A stretch of 64,000 bases of DNA from Paenibacillus graminis (GTDB lineage Bacteria; Bacillota; Bacilli; Paenibacillales; Paenibacillaceae): the NCBI RefSeq assembly GCF_000758705.1, contig NZ_CP009287.1, positions 496,001-560,000 on the forward strand. The letters are read 5' to 3'. Every line of letters starts with the position of its first letter. The stretch's first letter is position 1. The position numbers and the translations under genes are program-made. Below, piece after piece: positions 25,817 through 34,059 of this stretch. Below the pieces are notes generated by a model. That model worked only from the letters and a program-made list of their open reading frames with translations, was not told the origin of the DNA and searched no databases.

Positions 25817-26106
25817 GGCCGGTATTTTTCCGTCAGCTTGTCCATGCTGATCCCGGTGGGGTTATGGGCGATCTTGATCTGTGAGATGACGCTGGGGCTG
25901 CCGGAAGCGATCAGTGCTTCGTGCATTTGGCGCACCACTTCGAGCAGTTCGTTCAGTTCACCTTCCATCGTGGTTTCGAGCGGGTTCACCTGGTGTTTGA
26001 CACCGGATTGCTGAATCACCTCAATGGCCTTGTCTACATAAGGAATGGAATCCTCGTTGTTCGGAGTTTTAGGGATGACTTGAATGCTGAGCAGGGTATT
26101 GGCCAT
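25813..26106 (-). CDS. MTH1187/YqgV-family thiamine-binding protein
   Basis: A 97-residue protein of the thiamine_BP family (ferredoxin-like fold), with LLSIQVIPKTPN at the N-terminus, IPYVDKAIEVIQQSG and NPLETTMEGELNELLEVV. Family members are cytosolic and bind thiamine or its pyrimidine. Its place between the lipoprotein and permease genes of the operon suggests it receives or buffers the imported ligand. It overlaps the permease gene by four bases. Confidence 0.85.
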   Translation of the reverse strand: MANTLLSIQVIPKTPNNEDSIPYVDKAIEVIQQSGVKHQVNPLETTMEGELNELLEVVRQMHEALIASGSPSVISQIKIAHNPTGISMDKLTEKYRP

Positions 26107-26154
26107 GTCAATCAGATCCTTTCAGGTTTGGTATCGTAGGTTTGCACAGTAGAA

Positions 26155-27225
26155 TTACTGGCCTTGCGGCAAATAATCATTGGTGAACGCTGAAGCGGCA
26201 TCCAGCGGTTTGTCCAGCAGCTTCAGGCCGTACATCCAGTCGGCGTAATTCTTCCAGACCTCTGCTTTTTGCTCACCCCAGCGGGCGGCATCGTCTTTAT
26301 ATTTCGGGCTCAGCCATTTCTGGCTGGCGAGGACCAGCTTAGGGTCGAGATCCGGCACAGCCTTGGAGAGGATAGCGGCCGCTTCTTCCGGCTTGTCGAT
26401 CGCATATTGATAGCCTTTGGTTGTAGCCGCAAGGAAAGCCTTCACCAGCTCCGGATGCTTGGCAATTTCCTTTTCGCTGGTGGTCAGAACCGGGGTGTAG
26501 TAATCCAGCTGCGGCGCGTAATCCTTCAGATACAGCATGTCAACCGGCTCGCCGCGCAGCTCGGCTTCGATACCGGTCCATGCATAGAAAATCCACGCAA
26601 AATCGATGTCGCGTTTTACGGCAGTGAAGAAGTCGGCTTCTCCGATGTTGACCAGCTTCACCTTTTTGACATCGCCGCCTTCAGGGTCCATGATCGCTTT
26701 CATGGCAGCTTCTTCAGCCGGGGAGCCCCAGCCGCCGTAGGTTTTGCCTTCAAAATCTTTGGGCGTCTTGATCTTGCGGTCTTTCGGAGCGGCAAACCCC
26801 GAGGTATTATGCTGGATGATGGCAGCGATTGAGACGAGCGGCACATCCTGCAGCCGGGCCAGTGTGAGCGCCTCCTGGGCACTGATGCCAAAAGCGGCTT
26901 CGCCTGAGGTGACCATTGTGTCGGCTCCGGCTGCACCAGGCTGCACTATTTCTACATCCAGGCCTTCCTCCTCATAATATCCCAGCTCCTTGGCTGCATA
27001 GAGGCCGGTATGGTTGGTGTTTGGCGTCCAGTCCAGAGCGACCTTAATTTTAGTCAGCTCTTTTGGAGCGTCAGCCGCCGGGGCGGTGGCCTCAGGCGCG
27101 GCGGAGCTGTCTCCGGATGGAGCAGCGCTATTCCCGCCGGAATTTGCATTATTGCTGCCGCAGCCGGCCATTACGATGACCAGCATGCAGCTGATGCAGA
27201 GCATTAGTGTTTTTTTGACTCCCAT
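26155..27225 (-). CDS. thiY: Thiamine-pyrimidine (HMP-type) substrate-binding lipoprotein, ThiY-like
   Basis: A 356-residue NMT1/THI5-like binding protein. The signal peptide ends in a lipobox (VIVMAGCGSN), followed by a Ser/Ala-rich linker. The conserved start of the mature domain, VALDWTPNTNHTGLYAAKELGYY, given as VALDWTPNTNHTG and LYAAKELGYY, is diagnostic for ThiY/HMP-precursor binding proteins. It is the first gene after the TPP riboswitch, so thiamine pyrophosphate should switch the operon off. ATG follows GGAAGGAGAG. Confidence 0.92.
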   Translation of the reverse strand: MGVKKTLMLCISCMLVIVMAGCGSNNANSGGNSAAPSGDSSAAPEATAPAADAPKELTKIKVALDWTPNTNHTGLYAAKELGYYEEEGLDVEIVQPGAAGADTMVTSGEAAFGISAQEALTLARLQDVPLVSIAAIIQHNTSGFAAPKDRKIKTPKDFEGKTYGGWGSPAEEAAMKAIMDPEGGDVKKVKLVNIGEADFFTAVKRDIDFAWIFYAWTGIEAELRGEPVDMLYLKDYAPQLDYYTPVLTTSEKEIAKHPELVKAFLAATTKGYQYAIDKPEEAAAILSKAVPDLDPKLVLASQKWLSPKYKDDAARWGEQKAEVWKNYADWMYGLKLLDKPLDAASAFTNDYLPQGQ

Positions 27226-27281
27226 TTCTTCTCTCCTTCCAGCTCTCCCCAGTCTTCCAAATTCTGATGATGTCCATACCC

Positions 27282-27309
27282 AAAAAAGCGCCCCGGAGAT
27301 CGGGACGCC
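27282..27309 (-). terminator. Riboswitch-linked terminator of the thiamine operon
   Basis: On the minus strand GCGTCCC pairs with GGGGCGC and is followed by six T. It lies between the TPP aptamer and the first gene, as expected for transcriptional control. Confidence 0.8.
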
Positions 27310-27361
27310 TGCATTTGCGTTAGGGACCGCTTAAGCCAATTGGCTGAATAGCGGGTGATGG

Positions 27362-27448
27362 ATTCCTACGCTGGCATTATCCAGATCAGGTATAAGGGTC
27401 AGTATCTTTGCGGGATACACTCTCAGCCGGCCCATTCCAGCCCCCCTG
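27362..27448 (-). ncRNA. TPP riboswitch aptamer
   Basis: The minus strand holds the conserved TPP (THI element) sequences in order: GGGGGGCTGGAATGGGCCGG, then CTGAGA, then GACCCTTATACCTGATCTGG and ATAATGCCAGCGTAGG. The first and last parts pair to close the three-way junction. A terminator follows 53 bp downstream. It controls the ABC operon 27225-23982. Confidence 0.95.
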
Positions 27449-27488
27449 GTACTATGAAGTTATGGGTATTGCTGTGTTCTTACGGTGT

Positions 27489-27517
27489 ATTATAGCTGTC
27501 GCCTGCGGGGTTGTCCA
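27489..27517 (-). promoter_or_regulatory. Promoter of the thiamine operon
   Basis: On the minus strand TGGACA (27517-27512) and TATAAT (27494-27489) are separated by 17 bp. Transcription would start about 35 bp before the riboswitch aptamer. Confidence 0.75.
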
Positions 27518-27583
27518 GTAGCCGTCTGCCAGAATGCGGAAATGTGCCCAGAACGTCCAGACCGCCGGGGTAACCTGGCCTTA

Positions 27584-27592
27584 TGTTATAAT
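27584..27592 (+). promoter_or_regulatory. Extended -10 promoter of the B12-protein/kinase pair
   Basis: TGTTATAAT has the TGn extension and a consensus -10, 45 bp before the start codon. No good -35 is visible, which is usual for extended -10 promoters. Confidence 0.45.
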
Positions 27593-27637
27593 ACGGACAA
27601 GGCTCTACAATTCCGTTTCTGAAAAAGGAGTGACCCT

Positions 27638-28702
27638 ATGTTCGCTGACCAGCAACATGCCGGAGAACGGCTGAAGGCGCTAGCGGAGCAGTTGGCGGAA
27701 GAAGTCACTTTGCGTCAGTATGAGCGGCAGCCCGGGCTGCGGCAAAGATTCGGCCCTTCCGGCATAGCAAGAACCAAGCAGGATTCTCTTTATCATTTCC
27801 GGTATCTGGCCCAAAGTGTGGCGCTGGATAGCCCGCTTTTATTTATAAATTATATTATCTGGCTGAAAGTCCTGCTCGCACAGTATAAGATTACGGCCGA
27901 GGATCTGCAGATCAATTTGGATCTGATGAAGGATGCTATAAGTTCCCAGGTGGAAACACCAGAAAAGGAGCTGATTATAAGCTATCTCGATATGGGGATA
28001 CACCACGCACGCGGAGAGGACAGCCTGCCTACCTTTCTTCTTCCGGAAAAGCCCTATTACCACGAGGCAGAGGAGTACCTGAAGCTGCTTCTGGCCGGTG
28101 AACGCCGTAAGGCTTCGGAGTTCGTGCTGGGGCTGCATGAGGACGGTGTGCCTATCCGTGATCTCTATCTGCATCTCTTCCAGAACAGCCAGTATGAGAT
28201 TGGCCGTCTATGGCAGCTAGGCCGCATCACTGTAGCCCAGGAGCATTACTGTACAGCCTGTACCCAGAGTATCATCTCCCAGCTCTACCCGCGTTGGATT
28301 GAGGCAGCACAGAAAAGCAAAAAAACGCTGGTAGCGGTCGGCGTGGGCGAGGAGCTGCATGAAATCGGATTGCGGATGCTTGCTGATTTCTTCGAAATGG
28401 AGGGCTGGAACACCTGCTACTTGGGTTCCAATATGCCCGCAGAGGGACTGATCCGCTATTTAAAAGAGCAGCCTGCCGATCTCCTGGCCGTCTCGATTAC
28501 CATGACTTATCATGTGTCGGAGGTTCAGCGTTTGATTGCCTCGATCCGCACGCATGCCGGACTGGACCGCATGAAAATTCTAGTCGGCGGAATGCCGTTT
28601 AATATCGACAGAGCATTATGGGAAAAGGTTGGAGCCGACGGCTACGCCCCGGACGCCAAAGGGGCGCTGGAAATGGCGGCACAGCTGATTCCCCGGAACT
28701 AG
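27638..28702 (+). CDS. Stand-alone cobalamin-binding protein with CarH-type photoreceptor motif
   Basis: A 354-residue soluble protein. Residues 1-130 are helical with no family I can name. Residues about 140-225 form the helical B12 cap and contain W192-x9-E202-H203, exactly the Wx9EH motif of CarH/LitR adenosylcobalamin photoreceptors. Residues 230-350 form the B12-binding fold: VGVGEELHEIG (His241, the lower axial ligand, with Glu instead of the usual Asp two before it), YLGSNMP and VGGMPF. No DNA-binding domain is present. The hybrid kinase gene follows 36 bp later and is the likely output. Light or B12 sensing is inferred from the motif. Confidence 0.85.
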   Translation: MFADQQHAGERLKALAEQLAEEVTLRQYERQPGLRQRFGPSGIARTKQDSLYHFRYLAQSVALDSPLLFINYIIWLKVLLAQYKITAEDLQINLDLMKDAISSQVETPEKELIISYLDMGIHHARGEDSLPTFLLPEKPYYHEAEEYLKLLLAGERRKASEFVLGLHEDGVPIRDLYLHLFQNSQYEIGRLWQLGRITVAQEHYCTACTQSIISQLYPRWIEAAQKSKKTLVAVGVGEELHEIGLRMLADFFEMEGWNTCYLGSNMPAEGLIRYLKEQPADLLAVSITMTYHVSEVQRLIASIRTHAGLDRMKILVGGMPFNIDRALWEKVGADGYAPDAKGALEMAAQLIPRN

Positions 28703-28738
28703 CACCCAGAGAACTTATACAAAAGGCGGGATATAGAA

Positions 28739-30424
28739 ATGGCCGACCACGAGCAGGAAGTCCGGAAACTGAGGGAAACCATTGAGCGGCTCTCGCATCA
28801 AGTAATTCAGGGACAGCAGAGAGAAGAACAGACCCTCGCAGAATTCTCCGCGATGAACAATGAATTAATTACGATGCACCGGCTGCTTGCGAAGAACAGT
28901 GCCGGCCTTAAGGAGATGAAGGAGGAGGCGGAGGAGGCCAACCGGGCGAAAAGCCTGTTTCTGGCTACAATCAGCCATGAAATCCGCACGCCGATGAACG
29001 GCATTCTGGGAATGACCGAACTTCTGGAGGCTGAAGGTGCGACGGACGGGCAGCGGGCTCATCTGGAAGTTATCCGGGAATCCGCACAATACCTGCTGCA
29101 GATGATCAACAACCTGCTGGATATCTCGAAGATTGAAGCCAGTAGAATGGTACTGGAGAAGACACCGCTTAACCTGCGTGGTCTGCTTGAGCATGTGGTC
29201 CGGCTGCTCTCTACGGCTGCCGTGAAGCGCGGGAATATTCTGAAATGGCAGGTTGCGGACAGAGTAGACCATACTCTAAGCGGTGATTCGTCGAAAATTC
29301 TTCAGGTCCTCATCAATCTGGTGGGAAATGGACTAAAGTTCACACAGAACGGTGAAGTGGAAGTGACTGTAAGGCTGCTTCGGGAGGATGCGGCCCAGCA
29401 GTACCTATGCTTCGAAGTCAGGGATGAGGGTATCGGCATTCCACTGAAGGATCAGGCAACGCTGTTCCGGCCCTATTCACAGATCAGCAGCGAGTCGGCA
29501 ATGGCAGTGGAGGGCACGGGGCTTGGCCTGTCGATCTGCAAGTCCATGGTGGAGCTGATGGGCGGGACGATTATGGTGGACAGCGCCCCTGGCCGGGGCT
29601 CAACCTTCCGGTTTGAGGTTGCGCTGGATAAGACGCTGAGCCTGAAGGAACCGGCTCCCGCGGGTGAAGCGGTATTGCCGGAGGCCCGCTTCAGCACGCA
29701 GCCGGTGCTGGTTGCAGAAGACAACGGACTCAACAGCACCCTCTTGCTGCTGCAGCTGAAGAAGCTGGGCATTACAAATGTGCAGATGGTCGGCAGCGGC
29801 AAGGAAGCTGTCGAAGCCTGGCAGCAGGGAGAGTACGGGCTTATTCTGATGGACAGCAGGCTTCCCGGTATGAACGGAGGGGAAGCGGTCCGCAGAATCC
29901 GGCAACTGGAGTCTTCCGGGGCAAGGCCGAGAATTCCCATCATCGGGGTGACCGGGGATGGATCGGAGGAGAGCCGGGCACAGTTTTTCGAGGCTGGTCT
30001 GGACGACTGGGCGGTTAAGCCTTTGAACCTGGAGCGGCTGAGGCAGCTTCTGGACAGATGGTTCAGCCCCGGGCCTTATATCCCGGTGCTGGATGCGGAT
30101 ACCATTTCCGGTATCCGGGAAATGGACGGGGAAGAGGCGCCGCAGCTGCTCCAGGCGCTGGTGGAGATGTTCAAGGATGATACGCCGCTCCGGCTGACAT
30201 CCCTGGAGGCAGCCTTTGCTGCAAGGGACCTGCCTGAGATGGCGGCCGTGGCCCACGGCCTGAAATCAGGCAGCCTGAGCATAGGAGCAAAGCACTTTGC
30301 CCATTTGTGCGCAGCGGTTGAATGCCATGCCAGAGAGGGTGAGTATGAACCGGCTGCACGGGTGCTGCCGAAGCTTGCCCCTGCGTATGCGGAAGCGTGC
30401 CGGGAACTGGAGAGCCTGCTGTAG
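28739..30424 (+). CDS. Soluble hybrid histidine kinase (HisKA-HATPase-REC-HPt)
   Basis: A 561-residue kinase. Residues 1-70 are a coiled coil without membrane segments or a sensor domain. HisKA follows ([18 protein letters not shown], His80), then HATPase ([24 protein letters not shown]), a receiver (VLVAEDN, Asp in [10 protein letters not shown], Lys in AVKPLN) and a C-terminal HPt domain (His in [12 protein letters not shown]). The parts form a full His-Asp-His relay that must end in a separate response regulator, none of which is adjacent. Lacking its own sensor, it probably takes input from the B12-binding protein encoded just upstream. Confidence 0.9.
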   Translation: MADHEQEVRKLRETIERLSHQVIQGQQREEQTLAEFSAMNNELITMHRLLAKNSAGLKEMKEEAEEANRAKSLFLATISHEIRTPMNGILGMTELLEAEGATDGQRAHLEVIRESAQYLLQMINNLLDISKIEASRMVLEKTPLNLRGLLEHVVRLLSTAAVKRGNILKWQVADRVDHTLSGDSSKILQVLINLVGNGLKFTQNGEVEVTVRLLREDAAQQYLCFEVRDEGIGIPLKDQATLFRPYSQISSESAMAVEGTGLGLSICKSMVELMGGTIMVDSAPGRGSTFRFEVALDKTLSLKEPAPAGEAVLPEARFSTQPVLVAEDNGLNSTLLLLQLKKLGITNVQMVGSGKEAVEAWQQGEYGLILMDSRLPGMNGGEAVRRIRQLESSGARPRIPIIGVTGDGSEESRAQFFEAGLDDWAVKPLNLERLRQLLDRWFSPGPYIPVLDADTISGIREMDGEEAPQLLQALVEMFKDDTPLRLTSLEAAFAARDLPEMAAVAHGLKSGSLSIGAKHFAHLCAAVECHAREGEYEPAARVLPKLAPAYAEACRELESLL

Positions 30425-30445
30425 TTTTGGCGGGCTGTTTTTTTT
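30413..30445 (+). terminator. Intrinsic terminator overlapping the kinase stop codon
   Basis: AGCCTGC pairs with GCGGGCT and is followed by eight T; the stop codon lies in the loop. Confidence 0.8.
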
Positions 30446-30451
30446 GCACAG

Positions 30452-31912
30452 TTAGTCATGTCCCTGATATCTTTTTCTCCGGCGGCTGCGGATTCCGCTC
30501 CACAGCTGCTTCAGGCTCAGGCCGATACTGACGGCAATGCCGGTTAAGGCAACGAACAGCGCCAGATATTCAAACGGGGAGTACTCCAGCATCTTGCTCC
30601 ATTCAATCTTGCCCTTAAGGTCTTCGATCACTTGGTTCATGCCATAAATACCGCTGACTACCGTGAACACCGTCAGGATCATCAGCAGCGTATCCCTTCG
30701 TTTGGCCTGGAATTTCTCCTGGTATTGAAACAGGTCATTCAGGGTCATTTTGACCTCTTCGAACAGGGCATCATTGCCGTAAACCTTGCGGAGCTGGAAA
30801 AAAATCTCTCTCCCCTGGGACTGCGAAATCAGCTCCAGAAAATAAAATTTGGCCGAGAACTTGTTAATCAGAAAAATCAGCTTCTCAATTTCGTCATAAT
30901 CATGATTAATCCGCAGGCGGGAATGCATGTTGGCCAGCTTCAGCAGTACTATTTTGTGAAAAATACTCAGCAGCAGCCCGTAATAGTATTCCCCATACAT
31001 CTGGTTCACAAGCTGGGTGGCCAGCCCTGGTTCGGCCCGGCTCAGGCAGCAGAATGTCTGCTCATTCGTCATATAGTAGGTTTCCGGTCCCCAGCGGCTG
31101 TAGGAATGCTCACGGCAGTAATCCTCAATATAACCGGGGTCGCTGGCGCTGATGTGGGGCTTGCCTTCCGCAGTCAGGCCGTCCAGCTGGGAAGCCCGGT
31201 AGCGCAGCGCCTCGCTGATTTCCCCTGCTTCCTCCTGCCGGTCAAAACCATAAAAGGCTTGAACCAGCATTCTTTCATCGACAAAAAACGGCAGGGTTTC
31301 GAAGTACGCCCCGTTGATTTCCGAAGGGTCCAGAAAAGGCTCCAGTCCGCGAGCCAGATTCCGGAACACAAAATCCTCTACTTGCTCAAAGGACCTGTCA
31401 TGGCAATGAATGGTGGTCTGTTTGTCCTGGTAGGAGACATCCTCCAGCGTGCGGAAGCGGTCAGCGAATTCCAGGGCAACACTGAATGGGAGAATCTCTT
31501 CCTCTACGCGGATTCTGACGGTCAGGAAGCCCAGCTCGAAAGGACAGATGAACACATCTGTAGAGAGTACCTTAAAATGAACGGACTGGGCTGGCATATC
31601 CAGCCTGCAGGACAGATTGTTGGCCCGGGAAAAACGGCGGAAGGAATCCCTGTCCTTCTCCCGCGGGAACAGCACATGGGCGGCAAACGGGAGGTAGCTG
31701 CGCTCCATTTTTTCATGGGACACGCAGTAGCCTTCGCCGTAATAAGCATCCTCCAGCTCTTTGTTGCTAAGAAAAAACCGGGTGAAGCCATCCAACGTCA
31801 ATTGCCGGATTAAATTCATATCCTCGCCCTCTTTGAGGGAGAAGGGGAAAATAAACTGCAGCAGCGCGGTATGTAATGTTGGTTCGGCATCTGCCGGGTT
31901 AAGTTCTGGCAT
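30452..31912 (-). CDS. CorA-like membrane protein with YGMN motif
   Basis: A 486-residue protein. The first about 400 residues are soluble and mixed alpha/beta then strongly helical, with no domain I recognise by name. The C-terminus has two membrane segments (about 405-425 and 450-470), the first ending in SGIYGMNQVIEDL. The YGMN motif at the end of the first of two C-terminal helices is the signature of CorA magnesium channels, though the cytosolic part is longer than usual. A divergent CorA-type ion channel is likely, but the transported ion is unknown. ATG 31912 lies eight bases after AAGGGTGG; GTG 31924 overlaps that site. Confidence 0.7.
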   Translation of the reverse strand: MPELNPADAEPTLHTALLQFIFPFSLKEGEDMNLIRQLTLDGFTRFFLSNKELEDAYYGEGYCVSHEKMERSYLPFAAHVLFPREKDRDSFRRFSRANNLSCRLDMPAQSVHFKVLSTDVFICPFELGFLTVRIRVEEEILPFSVALEFADRFRTLEDVSYQDKQTTIHCHDRSFEQVEDFVFRNLARGLEPFLDPSEINGAYFETLPFFVDERMLVQAFYGFDRQEEAGEISEALRYRASQLDGLTAEGKPHISASDPGYIEDYCREHSYSRWGPETYYMTNEQTFCCLSRAEPGLATQLVNQMYGEYYYGLLLSIFHKIVLLKLANMHSRLRINHDYDEIEKLIFLINKFSAKFYFLELISQSQGREIFFQLRKVYGNDALFEEVKMTLNDLFQYQEKFQAKRRDTLLMILTVFTVVSGIYGMNQVIEDLKGKIEWSKMLEYSPFEYLALFVALTGIAVSIGLSLKQLWSGIRSRRRKRYQGHD

Positions 31913-32178
31913 TATGGGTTCCACCCTTACACACAGGATAATTACACGTTCTATATTACCCTAATTTCCAGGCTGCCACGCTAATCATGAACCGTAGGGC
32001 AGCAAAAGCGGCCAGGCCAAGCCCGGGGGCTCTTTCTGTAATGGGTTATGGCTGGACGCGGGATTCAATACCCTCAGTACGGGTACACTATTACAAGCAA
32101 CGTGTGTATCATCAATCCAAACTGCGGCGTGGATATATAAACTTATATCCGCATGAATTGAAAGGAGCTATGTCGTCA

Positions 32179-32616
32179 ATGGATAACAGAGAGCTGGAAC
32201 AGACGATCATCAAGACGCTGGATGACAACAAGTTCGGGTCCTTCGGCACGATAGAAGCCGGCAACAAACCTAAGGTGCGTTATATGGCGGTATTTCATGA
32301 CGGACTTCAGATTTATTTGGCTACCAACCGCAAAACGCATAAGGTAGAGGAGCTGAAGGATAATCCGAATGCTTTTCTGCTGCTTGGATATGAACAGGGC
32401 GGCGGCAAGGATGTACTGGAGATTGAAGCGACAGTTGCCGTGACCAAGAATGAAGGCCTCCGTTCCAAAGTATGGAACAAAGAACTGGAGAAGTGGTTCA
32501 AGGGTCCGGAAGATCCTGATTACGTGATCCTTGAGCTGCAGCCGACACGGATAGAATATATGGGCAAGGACCAGCAGCATGGGGTCTGGGAAGGTTCGGC
32601 GGCGGTCTCCGGCTAA
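32179..32616 (+). CDS. Pyridoxamine 5'-phosphate oxidase-like protein (general stress protein 26 type)
   Basis: A split-barrel FMN-binding-type protein of about 145 residues (FGSFGTIEAGNKPKVRYMAV, given as FGSFGTIEAG and KVRYMAV; then IYLATNRKTHKVEELKDNPN). The C-terminal KNEGLRSKVWNKELEKWF and YVILELQPTRIEYM match the YdaG/GSP26 group, induced by stress in B. subtilis; flavin or other cofactor use is not settled there. The frame is open from 31987, but AAAGGAG lies 11 bases before ATG 32179 (and two before ATG 32170), so the long version is not used. Confidence 0.85.
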   Translation: MDNRELEQTIIKTLDDNKFGSFGTIEAGNKPKVRYMAVFHDGLQIYLATNRKTHKVEELKDNPNAFLLLGYEQGGGKDVLEIEATVAVTKNEGLRSKVWNKELEKWFKGPEDPDYVILELQPTRIEYMGKDQQHGVWEGSAAVSG

Positions 32617-32680
32617 TAGGGGAAGCAAGGCCAGCAACCCCCCGGATTTATGGCAGACGCTATCTTTGGAATACACTTAT

Positions 32681-32718
32681 AGCCATCTTTGAACCTTACG
32701 GTTCCGGGATGGCTTTTT
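32681..32718 (+). terminator. Intrinsic terminator
   Basis: AGCCATC/GATGGCT with an inner GAACC/GGTTC stem, followed by five T, 65 bp after the preceding stop. From here to 33050 I see no gene, only non-coding sequence. Confidence 0.8.
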
Positions 32719-33058
32719 ACTTTCTATTGAGGATAAGATACGCAAGCCCAATGACGATAATCCTGCTTATTGTACAACAATCGGATTATGCGGCCTGCTC
32801 CAGTTGATTTTGGAATGGTGGGGAATCTCTGCGGTCGTAGGCTTTAGATGTTATTCACCCGCCAGGGCGATTTTGTTCCTGGACTGGAATGGAATTGATT
32901 GTGCCCCCTTGTCCGGTTGACTTACTTATTGGGCCATGGCTGGCTTACGGGAAATCATGATATACTTTATCCGCAGGAAAACCCGCATCGTAAGCATAAG
33001 CTGCCTAGAATCCTACCGTCAATAACGTATAAATTCAAGAAAGCTGCAGCAAGGGATT

Positions 33059-33245
33059 GAAGTGGAATTAGTGCACTTAAATCGGCCCGAAAGCGTCCAA
33101 AAGAAGGTATAAGTTGGAATTAGTAGACTTATTTGAAGTGATTTCACCTGAAAGGCCGGAAATGGGCCGGATTAGGTTTACTTTTTCCAACTAGCGCCGG
33201 CAGATGAACGGGTGGGGCGATGTTAAGTTCACTTTTTCCACTTGG
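33059..33245. repeat. Intergenic four-module dyad element, copy 5
   Basis: Forward modules at 33060 (AAGTGGAATTAGTGCACTTA) and 33111 (AAGTTGGAATTAGTAGACTT), inverted modules at 33171 (TTAGGTTTACTTTTTCCAAC) and 33223 (TTAAGTTCACTTTTTCCACT). Complete, 187 bp, upstream of the response regulator gene. Confidence 0.85.
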
Positions 33246-33384
33246 GCTGGGCCGTCTAGCTTAGAGGAATATGAAATTACTAGGAGAAACATCAGATAAC
33301 CGGCAGGCGAAAAAACTGGAGGCTCCCAAAGGACATCGGAGCCATTTTTTGCTTTTTTCAGAAAAGAGAAAGGATTTGACTTGT

Positions 33385-34059
33385 ATGAGTGTTACCTTGC
33401 TGTATGTTGAAGATGACCGGGAGATCGGAAGCGCCGTCTCCGCCGATCTGCGGGAACGAGAATATGCTGTCCGCTGGCTGGAGAGCGGGGAGGGTGCTGT
33501 AGAGGCTGCGGCGGGCTGCCAGCTGGTCATTCTGGACGTCATGCTGCCCGGGCTGGACGGCTTCACTGTAGGCCAGCGGCTGAAGCGGGCGTATCCGAAC
33601 CTGCCGGTCCTGATGCTGTCCGCGCGGGCTTCCATCGATGACAAGCTTCAGGGCCTGGAGTTCGCCGATGATTATTTGACCAAGCCTTTTCATCCGGATG
33701 AGCTGGCGGCGCGGATCGAAGTACTGTTAAGACGGACAGGAGCTGTCCTGTCCATCCCGTTGAAGCTGAAGCATCTGATGGTGTACGAAGGGGACAACCG
33801 GATCATAGAGGCAGCCAGCGGCAAAGAAATTTTGCTTACCGGCAAGCAGTTTCAGATTTTCTCCTATTTGCTGCGCCATCTCGGCCAAATACTGACGAAG
33901 GAGCAGATCTATGAGGCGGTCTGGGGAGAAAGCTACATAGAAGGCGATAAGACACTGATGGTGCATATCCGGTATCTGCGTGAGAAGCTTGAGCTTGATC
34001 CGGCTGCTCCGGAGATTATCGAGACAGTCCGGGGAATCGGCTACCGGGTGAGAGCATGA
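33385..34059 (+). CDS. Response regulator, OmpR type
   Basis: A 224-residue regulator with a receiver domain (phosphoacceptor Asp51 in LVILDVMLPGLDGF, Lys in YLTKPF) and an OmpR winged helix (LTGKQFQIFSYLLRHLGQIL, then VHIRYLREKLE and ETVRGIGYRVRA). The segment GLEFADDYLTKPF is one residue shorter than the usual GLExGADDY, a small deletion near the switch region. It overlaps the kinase gene by four bases and controls, by analogy, the ABC genes downstream. ATG 33385 follows AAAGGA; the open frame from 33271 is an extension without support. Confidence 0.9.
   Translation: MSVTLLYVEDDREIGSAVSADLREREYAVRWLESGEGAVEAAAGCQLVILDVMLPGLDGFTVGQRLKRAYPNLPVLMLSARASIDDKLQGLEFADDYLTKPFHPDELAARIEVLLRRTGAVLSIPLKLKHLMVYEGDNRIIEAASGKEILLTGKQFQIFSYLLRHLGQILTKEQIYEAVWGESYIEGDKTLMVHIRYLREKLELDPAAPEIIETVRGIGYRVRA

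Noticed and set aside
31987..32178. Long N-terminal extension of the GSP26-like protein
   Set aside because: No ribosome binding site, composition unlike the family, and it would overlap the promoter region of the divergent gene.
32720..33050. Possible gene remnant after the GSP26-like gene
   Set aside because: A short leftward hydrophobic stretch is present, but stops interrupt it and nothing matches a family I know.
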